A stretch of 64,000 bases of DNA from Paulownia fortunei (lineage: Eukaryota > Streptophyta > Magnoliopsida > Lamiales > Paulowniaceae): NCBI GenBank assembly GCA_019321725.1, contig CM033116.1:6714841-6778840 (forward strand), given 5' to 3'. This document shows, piece by piece, positions 1 through 11,500 of the stretch. Below the pieces are notes generated by a model that made no database searches, was not told the origin of the DNA, and saw only the letters and a program-made list of their open reading frames with translations. Each line of letters begins with the position of its first letter. Positions within the stretch are counted from its first letter, which is position 1. The position numbers and the translations under genes are program-made.

Positions 1-951
1 GTTATACTCAAACTGTGTACAGTGTTACACATATTTGATTCCTGCTCCTCTAAGAGCTAGCATATTTGCCAAATAAGAAAATAAACTCGGAGGTGTATTT
101 ATGCTCATCCAAATCACCTCCTTAATCAACATATGTATTATCTTAATTACAAAGAAAACTTTCCTTCATACCAAAGAAAACAATCTACAGTACTTATAAA
201 GTATCCAAACATTCTCATCATTATTATCCAATGCCACTCATTAGGATTGGATTGATACTTTCTCATCTATGGCCTAACAAATATTTGGAGCAAGTACAGG
301 CCTTATTGTACATTCGGCTTCAAACAACAATCATTGAGATATAGTGGTCTAGGCACTTCTCTTGGAGTATTTGACATATTTTAAGGCAACTATTTCATAA
401 CATAGGAGTATTTATGAGGTTAAAACTCTACATTTTTAATCATTCTATAATTCTACAAATATGGCTCTTAGCACAAAGCAAGATGTCTTTAGAACAATTT
501 GCATGGATATTAACATAAAGTACTGAGTTTTACTCATCATGTTCTCTTACACATAAGTTAAAAGATAACCATATCTCAATAACATATACACACTCCTTAT
601 CTTCTTAGTTAATATGATATCATCAATATAGAGATAGAATTATAAACCTTTTAATAGACTTTTTCACAAGAGAATAGTGGTCTTCATCTCTATGATGAAA
701 ATGTATGAGATCACCGCATTATGAAGTCTCATATACCATCCTCTCAAAAACTACTTTAGGTCATGAAGGTTTTAAGTTCACAAACTTTATCTTCTCAACT
801 TTCTACTATGGAATCTTTCAAGCATTCTATGTAAGTTTAAGCTCTATGGACTAATTCTCTATTTGAGAATACAGTCTTTAGTCTATTTGATGCATTCTAA
901 ATTTTTAGATATCCATAATAACCAAGAAAATAGAATAAAGGCATATATCAC
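1..951 (-). mobile_element. Decayed Copia reverse-transcriptase fragment
   Basis: The minus strand at about 850-230 gives broken reading frames resembling the C-terminal half of a Ty1/Copia reverse transcriptase. An LYIDDII stretch near 640-600 matches the YVDD active-site region. It is preceded by a W-Y-x-R-like segment and followed by a stretch resembling the LGI...KDILLCAKSHI region. Stops and frame changes are frequent, so this is a dead fragment. The rest of 1-951 has no recognised content. The fragment ends near the assembly gap at 952, so the missing sequence may hold more of the element. The assignment rests on motif recognition only. Confidence 0.45.
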
Positions 952-1051
952 NNNNNNNNNNNNNNNNNNNNNNNNNNNNNNNNNNNNNNNNNNNNNNNNN
1001 NNNNNNNNNNNNNNNNNNNNNNNNNNNNNNNNNNNNNNNNNNNNNNNNNNN
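952..1051. other. Assembly gap, 100 N
   Basis: Exactly 100 N. A round 100-base gap is the usual scaffolding placeholder for unknown distance, so true spacing, and even adjacency, of the two flanks is not established. Confidence 0.98.
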
Positions 1052-4000
1052 AAATGTTATAATCAAAGATAAGAATTGACTATGATGAAATGCAACAGAG
1101 TCACAACACCGTTGCTTATAGAACGAGGGACCCTCCTTGCAAGCCTACATTATATGCGCAAGTCTTAATATGCTTATTGATGTTCTATTTCAACAAACTC
1201 TCGATTTGGAACATATCATAGTTACAAATGCATGCTCCATGATGGTCATCATAACCACACCCCGTAGCTTAATATGATCTAAAGACTTCATCTAATTATA
1301 ATAATGTGAATTTAAGATAAAGATTGTTATTGGCTTATCACTATACATGTGTCACTATTTGTTAGTAATGACAACTTAAATTACTAGTTTTTGTCATTAT
1401 TAAATCATTTTGTGCCCTAAAAAAAAGTTATTATCAATTAATATTAGTGATCAAATAAAAATTATTATCCCTTTTTTTTTTCTATTTTAGCGCCCAACTC
1501 TATATTGGACGCAGGTTGGGTTTGTCCTAATAATATTAGAAGTACTTGAACAAGTCATTTTTATTTGACAAGTGCAAGAAATATTGTTAGTTTACTATAT
1601 ATTTAGAGGGGACAAAAAAACAATCACCAATAGGTAATTTTAGCCTCAAACAATTTTTTTTTTAATCCAATGTTTATATTTTTTTTATTAGTATTTCATT
1701 ACAATTTTCCTTTACATGCATAATTATTACATTTACACCCTATCTAAGTTTCAAATCTTATTAAATGTAATTTTGATTTTTGACAGCAAAATATGAGGAG
1801 AGTTGGGTCAGGGACAAAATAAGAAACTCACTAAAATTTTTACTGACGTCATCATTTTTTATCCAAAACCCTAACGGTAGGGAAAGTTTGATAACTATGG
1901 TAAACTTAAAGGGGAAGTTTTTATAATTAAGAAAGAATGAGAACAAAAGTTGATAAATTTAATTATTTCACAACGGAAGTGAGTATAATCAACCAAATAT
2001 AATTTACTATACAAACTTTTCTTTTCATATTCTCCTAGATAACAAACTAGATCAAAACGTTTTTATTCATTCAGTTTTTCTTGTTCACATTCAACATCCA
2101 AAGAAACGTAAACTTCATTCAACAAATAAAAAAAATAAAAATACTTATACTTAAAAACAGAACGTGAAATACAATACTCTTTTATCGCATATCACATCTG
2201 ATGTTTGGGGACCATCTCACCTTTTCCTCTTCAACCAACGATACCATCCATAAATAAACAATACCACAATATCCTATACGCACTCTATAATTTGCTCCAT
2301 GGAATCGCTCGTTATCCACTTTTTCCCTATCACGGCCAGTCGGGTTCATTATTTATCCCATTATCTACTTGCAGCTTTTGTAGTTACATTTTATAGTTGA
2401 AAGTTCACTATACACAAATAATTATAATTATCATAAAGTTTAAAATCCTAAAACTCACTAAGGATTACACTAATAAAGCTTAAATGTATGTATGTATGTG
2501 TGTACATTTTAATGGGGTTATTTTGGGCAATATAAGTATGATGAATTTTTGCATCAAACACGAAAATTTGGATAGATTGAATCAATGCTACGCATATACG
2601 CTGGGTGCACTGGATGTTGTGTCAAATATTTTATTTTTCATCAAATAAGATATTTAATACAAGATGCGTGCAATCGGTGTATGTGCACGAAGTGCATCAT
2701 TTATAAAATTGAGTGAAATGTATTTACTGTGTAATGAATATTCAAGAATAGTTACGAACCCTATTAAATATCCCGTAGAGTGGTGAAGGGAGAGGGCAAA
2801 AGGCTTCTGTCGACGGATAAATATATTTTATCAAAAGGGTAAATATTTGTTTATAATAAATTTACAAATATATATGCACTTGTTATGTGATTAGTTTCTC
2901 GTCTTTAATTTTGGACTGTTGCATAGCAAATGTAAAATTAATGATTTTCTTATTCTATACAGCATTTTTTTGTAATACTCAAATTTCTTTCTCAAAAAAG
3001 TTACTAAAAGCTTCTTAAAATAAGTTTTTATATCCAAAAAACTCATTAAAATATTTTTCAATTCAAAAAATCCATTTCATCAATTTCTCAACACTCATAA
3101 ACTCTCCTTACATAAGTTTTAGGTTGTGTAAACTATGTAACCTTCCAACCCAACTGTAGCCTTCTCCACCTGCAATTCATAACTTTAGACACAAAACAAA
3201 TACTATTATAATGGCTTTAGGTAAGATACAGATATGGTAAGAATATTGGGCCAGCCAGGGCCAACTACAGACTTTAAAGCCGACTCACCACGTGGTTTCT
3301 ATATGTTAAGGCCCTTTTCTTTCTTTGCTTTGGTAAAGAAAAATTGACCAAGTGCTGAATTGCAGAAAGCAACCATTAACCATATGTAGCAGAGAAGAAT
3401 CGAAACCTTCTTTAATTTGCAGGGTCAGTTGTGGAAAAAAAGAAGGGAGGAGAAGTAAAGCATAAGCAGCATATACAAAGAGTGGTCTCTAAGCAAAACC
3501 CTCACATGAATTCACAGTAAAATTTATGTTACATATGTGTGTGTATGTGAAGCCCGAATACTTTTAAAAATAATTGTGTATGGTATAAAATATTTTCTGA
3601 ATAAGGATACAATATGTGGAAGATATGTATAATATAGATTTTGTGTTGTATTAATTATTTCCTGAATAAGGATACGATACGTGAAAGGTAGGTAGATGAT
3701 ACGGCTATGAAGCATTCATAAATTAACATAGACGTGTGTATTTATTATTTTAGATTCTCTATTTCAATTTTGTGTTGCATTATGTAGTGTAATTTACAAA
3801 TATACGCTAAGTGTATGTGATCCACAATTAAGTGTTTATTTAATAAAATATTTTATCTATAATTTAAAATAGAAGATACAACACTAATTTGAATTAACGA
3901 GGGATAGTTAAATTAAGGGTGATGTTTATATATGCCTGTGTTTTTCTATTAGTGGCGAATCTTACCATGATTTTAGTACTGGGAAGCGAAACTAAAATGT

Positions 4001-4860
4001 CAAATACTTTCATTATAGATATGGTAAATTATTTAAAAAATATTACTATTAATTATTTAAATTAATCAAAAATATAAAACAATATTCTGCAGCTCAACTG
4101 AAATAAATAGAACTTAGAAAGAAATAAATGTAGTATAAGGACTAAAGTGTTATATGTATAAATGTGAAATTATATTAACATGAAATAGCAATTGACACAA
4201 ATGCATGACAATTTTCTCGAAGGGAATTGTTGCTAGAAAAATAAATTGTTATTCTGGCACATTACTCGAAAAATTTAAATTGTTTATCGCTTATTTCACT
4301 CAATTTTTTTAAACTTTTGAGTTGAATACTTCCATAATTATTAAAGAAACAATTAAACTAGTTAACCAAGTTAAGCAATTGGATAAGGCTAAGAAAATCA
4401 AAGAATGTGCAAATATCCAAATACCACAAATAAAAAGTCTTAATTTCGTATAATATCTCATGCATTAAATTTAAAACTCTCTTTCTCCTATATCTATTTA
4501 TCCACACACAAATACATATATATATACACACAGAGACACCCATCTGAAATTTGGCAAAACTAAGGCCTAAGGGGAACCCCTGACCCACAGTCCAGTACCC
4601 CCAAGTTCAACGCCCGTTTTTGACAATTAAGGGTATATTAGCCACTTCAAGTCCTGCATACATTCTCTTCCTGTACTTTTTTCCCAGTAAATGCAGTGTA
4701 GAATGGGTACAAAAAAGTTATTCTCTCTATCTCAAATTGAATATATTTTTTTTTTTAAACTTTTGAACGTCCATAAATAATGTTTTAATATTTTATAACA
4801 ATGTATCTATTTGTAACTAAGACGAAAATAAATGAAAAAAGAATAGTGGGATCCAAAATA
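1052..4860. other. AT-rich intergenic sequence
   Basis: No gene was recognised. Short open frames here have no family resemblance and are interrupted by AT tracts. One short direct repeat is visible: the segment at 3592-3630 recurs at 3657-3694 with a few changes (core ATAAGGATAC). A TATG/TGTG microsatellite lies near 2485-2500 and a CA/TA-rich stretch near 4502-4532. Confidence 0.6.
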
Positions 4861-4865
4861 ACAAC

Positions 4866-5300
4866 AAGGGCTTTGTTTGCATTCAGTTTATTTTCAGTTC
4901 TAGTAGTTTCAGTAATTTTGGAAAATAAAATTAAAACATTCAAATACTAAATCCTCAAAAACACATTTTTATCATTTTCAAAATATTATAAAAAATTATA
5001 ATCATTATTATACATACATACATATATATATTATATATTCAAATCATTTTATCAATAAAAAATATATATTTACATCATTCAATTATTATATTAATATAAA
5101 AATAATATATAATAATACAAAATAGTGATGTGACACTATTAATTAGACCAAACACGATATCTATACTAGAAACTGTCTCCCTTAATTAAAATTAAATATA
5201 TATTACAATTCATCGTATATTTTCACACAACAAACATTCCCATTATTTTTTATAAAATATTGAAATTGAAATGAAGCTAACTCCAAACAAAATCAAAGTA
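4866..5300. mobile_element. Candidate MITE with imperfect terminal inverted repeats
   Basis: The left edge (near 4868) reads TTTGTTTGCATTCAG and the right edge (near 5275-5292) reads, on the opposite strand, TTTGTTTGGAGTTAGC. The two match imperfectly over roughly 25-30 bases. The interior is AT-rich and non-coding. This is the form of a short non-autonomous DNA transposon, possibly hAT-like. No clear target-site duplication was identified, so the exact ends are uncertain. Confidence 0.4.
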
Positions 5301-7860
5301 GTTCAAAACCCAAATTTTCTCAAAACTAATTTTTATGGTTTTGCAGGAGTTGGTTATTTAATGAAAAAAAAATTATATATTTATTTATTTATTTATGGCG
5401 TGGGGTGATGGGAGTGAGTAGTAAAATTAATATAGTCTAGAAATTATTGAGGGACACTATATGCAGCCGGGTCATGTGTGAGGGCTCACATAACTCTTTA
5501 GCACATGGAGGCACATTTAACACCACACATGTACCCCCCTCTTGTCTCCTAACTTTGCCATTATTATCAGATTTTCGTGTGATGTTTTACCTTACATTTC
5601 CACTTTCCCCCCCAACAAATATTCATCAGTTATACCAAACAAAGGACTTGAAACTTTGTACTTGAAATAGTGTTCCACTTTTTAATACTTAACATTCTGT
5701 TTAAGGTAGTTCTAAAAATGGTTGAAGAGTTAAGGGGAGTGTTTTCTTTTATTTTACTTGTTCACATTGTCTTATGAGGACGATTTGTCCTGAATTGAAA
5801 TTAGTGAGATGAAATTTTGGAACTATTTATAATTATTATCGTGATTACTTGATGAAATATTTTTTTCTTAAAGTGGGATTTTATTTAAAAAAATAAAATT
5901 GTGTGAATTGGGACATGATGGAATCATAATTTTCAATTCATCATCTTTAATGTAGCAATTTTTTATTCTTTTTTACAAAAAAAAAAGGAAATAAAGAAAA
6001 TTAAACTGACCTATAGAAGACAAAATGTTATGATTGAACAATTTTCAAATTTGAACGAAATGTAAGTTAGAACGATAAACAAGTTAAATAAAGCTACCAA
6101 CCGAATTAATCAAAATGATATAAAATTCCAAATGAAGCAAAAGGTCCTTCACTTAATTGTTTCTATTTTAAGTATTAAACAAAACCACCAGGTTTTAATA
6201 TATATGATATTAATATATATCTCTCTTTGTCCCCATTTGCCTGGAATTTTGGCAGCCTGATAAACAAATCTTGAAGACAAGGTAAAGCAATATCTGCAAT
6301 TCAAAATCTTCCCAACACATAATTTTGTTATGTATCCTAAGTAAGCAATGTCAAAATTCTTGTGGAGGACAATGTCACATGATCAGGAGCCCACTATTTC
6401 CTCACTCATTTGGATAAACTTCACCTAATTTGCTTTAATCCCAAATTTCAAACAAAAATAATTTATACTTATTAACCATATGTGCCAATAATACAAATTT
6501 TAGACTCCATGTATTGATGGAACTGGTCCCATTAAAAATATGTATATTGATGTAATTAGATAATTTAGTTTATTATGTTAGGATGTAATATGTCAATATT
6601 TAATGTAAAGTAGTAAATAATTGTTAATTAATATTTTTAGGAAAATGATGTGTTTGTTCATATCACTCACACAAAAAAATGCATCATTGCAATCATGTTT
6701 TACATATGAGACACAAGTGAAGCTAGTAAAGGATTGATGAGGATAAATACTCTTTATTTTGACGCGAATGAATATTTTTCGTGATGAGGTGAATTTCTCT
6801 TTAGGAATGGATCTCCCACGGATAGCTCCTTTTCTAGAAGGTTAATGTCTGCAGTATGAACAAACCGTTATGATATTTAAGTTAGTAAGTGTTTGAGAGA
6901 ACAAAATTGAAGTAATAAAATGAACAACTAAATTGTGTACCTGTGTACCTAATAAATGAGAATGATGATGTATTTTTATTTGTTTAAGTGGGTTATAGGC
7001 CATATGGGCCTCTGATGTGACTTAGACCTTATAGGATGTATGTCTGTATGCATGCGTTGTTAGGTTAGTATTTGACATCTATGAACATTATAAGCCTTTC
7101 ATGTTATTTGAACTTTTTGAATTTGAATGTCTTATTGAATTGAATTTTGATATTTTTTAAACCTAATTTAAAATATACCCATAAAAAATACTATTGGCCA
7201 AACTCCTAATTTTGAAGTGCAAAATGACCTAATTTTATAGTAGTTCAACCTCTTGTTAAGAATTTTGAAAATTTATACGAACAAAATTTGTTAAGATATT
7301 GTGTCGAGTAGTAAGATTGGAAATTTATTCACTTATTTGTAAGTACTATGATAATAGATTTCATCTTAAAATGCATTTTAAATTTAGAACCATCTATTGC
7401 TTTTAATATTTTTTAATATCACCACTTAAAAAGAAAAATATACGTTAGTTGGTGAGATGTCTACTTGAGTCAAATATCTACCTTAACATAATTTATTTGT
7501 AATATATTTTTGAACCTAACTAGTTGAGCTCGACACACAACATTGACTCCAAATTAATTTTTGCTTGAATAAACTTAAAAAAATTTCAAGTCCTCTAATT
7601 TTAATTCATTTACACCTAAAATTGAGCAAACTGCATATATATTCAAACTAAATATTTGTTATACGTCAAAATTGAAAATGATGTTGCCACATCAATTCAT
7701 TAATAATATTTTAAATAATAAAAAATATTTATAATTAAACTAAATCCCAACAATATAGTTGTAATTTAACTTATAAAAAACGACTCGAAACCAATACCCG
7801 ATTATTTTTAAAATTATACCACATTTCTTCTATCCAATTTTTTTGAAAAAAATTAATGGT
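5301..7860. other. AT-rich intergenic sequence, nothing recognised
   Basis: No coding, RNA or transposon signature could be supported on either strand. The stretch at 5447-5665 has a 72-codon open frame but no recognisable protein character. Confidence 0.55.
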
Positions 7861-7868
7861 TAAAAAAA

Positions 7869-7877
7869 TAACGGTCA
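7869..7877 (+). promoter_or_regulatory. MSA-like AACGG element (distal)
   Basis: TAACGGTCA contains the AACGG core of the plant mitosis-specific activator (MSA) element, the site bound by three-repeat MYB3R factors in promoters of G2/M genes. It lies about 700 bp upstream of the kinesin-5 start codon and about 290 bp upstream of the putative 5' UTR intron. The core is short, so chance occurrence is possible. The function of the downstream gene makes the call plausible. Confidence 0.45.
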
Positions 7878-7961
7878 CAAAATTAGCTCTTGCAAACGGG
7901 GGACCTCTCAACACCGTCGTCGCGTGTCGCCTCTCTCTCAAATTTCAAACGCCTCTCTCCG

Positions 7962-7970
7962 TAACGGCCA
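7962..7970 (+). promoter_or_regulatory. MSA-like AACGG element (proximal)
   Basis: TAACGGCCA fits the MSA consensus (AACGG followed by two pyrimidines and A). It is the second AACGG core within 100 bp upstream of a mitotic kinesin gene. It is followed by a pyrimidine-rich CT tract (about 7995-8020), typical of plant core promoters and leaders, so it probably sits close to the transcription start. Confidence 0.55.
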
Positions 7971-8158
7971 TTTTCTTTTTTAGCTTCTTTTCTACCTCTC
8001 TCTGTCTCTCTCTCTCTACTCAGGTATTATTTTAACATAAAAAAAATCCACAACTTTCACACACACAGTCTCTGGTCACTATATTGTCTCTAAAGCATCG
8101 CCATTTGTACTCACATTCTCCGACTGCATTTTCAGATTGCCGGCCTTTCATTCCCACT

Positions 8159-8501
8159 GTAAGTATTATTCCCTATATACGTACAAATATACGTATATTT
8201 GTTTTTGTACACGGAGGCAGACGACCTGTCGGTGCTTTTTTTTTTTTTTAAAAACTTTTTTTACATGAATTTTGATCTTTAAGTTGCCTTGTCATTATAT
8301 GAGCATCGATCAGCTGTCCTTTTCGATTTAGCTCTCGATTATTTATTTTTTTTGAAAAAAGTTGTTTTACTCATAAAAAATAGGAAAATGTTCTGCATTT
8401 GATGTGGGTTTTTACGGTGCCTGTGCTGATTGATGGTTTATTTTTGGAGATTTGGATTAAATGTGCTTGAGTTGACTCAGTTGATATGATTTAATTTGCA
8501 G
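8159..8501 (+). other. Putative 5' UTR intron of the kinesin-5 gene
   Basis: A strong donor (GTAAGT at 8159) and an acceptor (TTTGCAG ending at 8501) bracket a T-rich 343-bp stretch upstream of the start codon at 8579. Leader introns are common in plant genes. The call rests on splice-site consensus and base composition only. Confidence 0.55.
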
Positions 8502-8578
8502 CGCAGTAAAGAAGGAGAAAGATTTATTCATTAATTAATTAGTTGTGAGATTTGGAGTGAGTAAACAAGTGTAAAAGG

Positions 8579-11500
8579 ATGGAGGCTTCCCAGAGAAGAG
8601 GAGGAGGAGGAGGAGGTGGTGGAATGGTGCCGATATCACCATCGCAAACGCCGCGTTCGACTGATAAGGCGGGGAGAGATCTGCGATCGGGGGAGGGGAG
8701 TTTCAGCGGAAAGCACGATAAGGATAAAGGTGTTAATGTACAGGTCATTGTACGATGCAGGTAATATTAATTCACTTAGTTTTCTGTTTTTTAAGTTTGT
8801 TTTTCGGTTGGTTGATTCTGTTTTGCCTTGTTTTTTTCTTATATTTTTTGGGTTCTATTGTGTGTTTTTTCCTTTTTATAGGCCATTGAGTGAGGATGAG
8901 GTGAGATTGCATACGCCTGTGGTGATTTCTTGCAATGACAACAGAAGAGAAGTTTGTGCTGTTCAGAATATTGCTAATAAGCAGATTGATAGGACTTTCC
9001 TCTTTGACAAGGTTTGCTATGTCTTTGCCTGCCTGTATGTTTCTTGAACAATGTTTTGGTTGTAGAAATAAATTTGGGAGGAACTGAAAAAAGTCCAAAT
9101 GGAGAAAAAAAGGGAAATGTGTTGCTGGCTATTGAGTCCCATATCATGAATTCAGGATTTCTGATTATTCATCAGGAAAGAGCTTTCATAGTTGGGAATT
9201 AGTTTGTAGGAACAACATGGGTGCAACAAATAGTTGTTTTCACATTAAAGTTCTGAATTTCTTTCTCTTTCATTAAATGTGTTATGTTGAAAATAGATAA
9301 TAGTTTGCAGTACTTGTTCTTAGGTCTTTGGTCCATCATCCCAACAAAAGGATTTATACGATCAAGCAGTCTGCCCAATAGTGTTTGAAGTTCTAGAGGG
9401 CTATAATTGCACCATCTTTGCCTATGGGCAAACAGGAACTGGAAAGACCTACACAATGGAGGGTGGAGCAAGAAAAAAGGTGTGATCTGCTGATGGAAAA
9501 TCTTATCTTTAATGCTTTTGTACTATTAAATTTGTCACTTCATTTTGGTGATTTGACTTTTCTTCCTGTTTAGAATGGTGAATTTCCAAGTGACGCGGGC
9601 GTCATTCCGAGAGCTGTTAGACAAATTTTTGATATCTTAGAGGCTCAGAATGCTGAGTATAGCATGAAGGTTACATTCTTAGAGCTATACAATGAGGAGA
9701 TAACAGATCTTTTGGCACCAGAAGAATGTTTAAAATTCACTGATGACAAGTCAAAGAAACCAATAGCGCTCATGGAGGATGGAAAAGGTGGAGTTTTTGT
9801 CAGGGGATTGGAAGAAGAGATTGTGACCACTGCGAATGAAATATATAAGATCTTAGAGAAAGGTTCTGCTAAAAGAAGAACAGCGGAGACTCTTCTCAAC
9901 AAACAGAGTAGTCGTTCTCACTCTATTTTTTCTATCACTATTCACATCAAGGAGTGTACTCCAGAAGGAGAGGAAATGATCAAATGTGGGAAGCTGAATC
10001 TTGTTGATCTTGCTGGCTCAGAGAATATTTCACGCTCTGGTGCCAGAGAGGTGAGAATTCTGAAATTATTGATCAGTTCTAAGCTTTTGGACCAGTGACC
10101 TGTTCCACAGGAGTGAGGGGATGTTGAGACATTATTCTTAGGGAAAGAAGTGATAGAATATGCATAATGTTGAACTTGTGGATACCATTTAGTTAGTAGA
10201 AGATAATAATGGCTTCTGATGGGCATTATCTGACAAAATTCCTCTTCATAGTACGAACTATGTTGTGTTTTAAAAGTTTTTATTTACTTTTGCAGGGCAG
10301 AGCAAGGGAAGCAGGTGAGATTAACAAGAGCTTGCTGACACTTGGTCGAGTCATAAATGCTTTGGTTGAGCATTCTGGTCATATACCCTACAGGTATGGG
10401 ATCTTGTCAATTTTGTTGCGTACTGTGGCCAGGCATGTTTCAGAAAGATAAACAATGTAACCTGAAATCTCAGGGATAGCAAGTTAACAAGGTTGCTGAG
10501 AGATTCTCTGGGAGGGAAAACGAAGACGTGTATAATTGCCACAATATCCCCTTCCATCCATTGTTTGGAAGAGACACTCAGCACTTTAGATTATGCTCAC
10601 CGAGCCAAAAACATAAAGAACAAACCAGAGGTTAGTACTCTTGAAATATTTGAATCCTGTTCATTGTTAGCTGCTTTGCTCTCATTTCTACCGACCAGCA
10701 GATGAAGTATTTATTGGTTAATATGATTACAGATCAATCAGAAGATGATGAAATCTGCAGTAATCAAGGATTTGTATTTTGAAATTGATCGACTAAAGCA
10801 AGGTTGTTAACTGCTATCCCCCTCTCTCTCTCTCTGTCTGTGTGTGTGTGTGCGTGTGAAATTCATTTTTGGTCATTGAGTAATGAAAAGTCAATTTAAA
10901 TTTTTAAGAATTTGCCTTAACTGATATTTTATTATTGCCTGACAACTTCTTTATGGTTTTTTAGAGGTGTATGCTGCAAGAGAGAAGAATGGGATCTACA
11001 TACCAAGAGATCGTTATCTCCAAGACGAGGCAGAGAAAAAGGTGTGGTGCTTCAAGTGTATTGATGTACTGCAATTATTTAAGAAGCTAAGAGGGATTTC
11101 CAACTGATTTAGATGTGTCATTTTCTCACTTGTCAGGCCATGTCAGAGAAGATAGAGCGTATGGAACTTGATTTTGATTCCAGGGACAAGGTATATAACA
11201 ATAATTTTTACTGGATCTTTTGGTTGTTGCTATAATGAAATATGATCCATTACAAACTTGCGCCTCGTGAGCAGCAACTAGCAGAGCTCCAGGAATTATA
11301 CAGTTCTCAGCAGCAGTTGACTGTTGAACTAAGTGATAAACTTGAAAAGACTGAGGTAATATTCGAATGCCCACCATTTCAAAAATAACAATCCTTTCTT
11401 TCTCGCTTTACTGTCATGGACTAACTAGGTTTTCGGCTGTAATTCAGAAAAAGCTTCAGGAAACTGAGCATGCGTTGCTTGATCTTGAAGAAAGACATAG

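Noticed and set aside
863..1072. Open frame running across the first gap
   Set aside because: About half of its codons are N and the rest has no protein character.
2585..2710. Possible small MITE with inverted AAATATTTTATTT and AAATAAGATATTT
   Set aside because: The pairing is only about 13 bp of AT-rich sequence, expected by chance in this composition.
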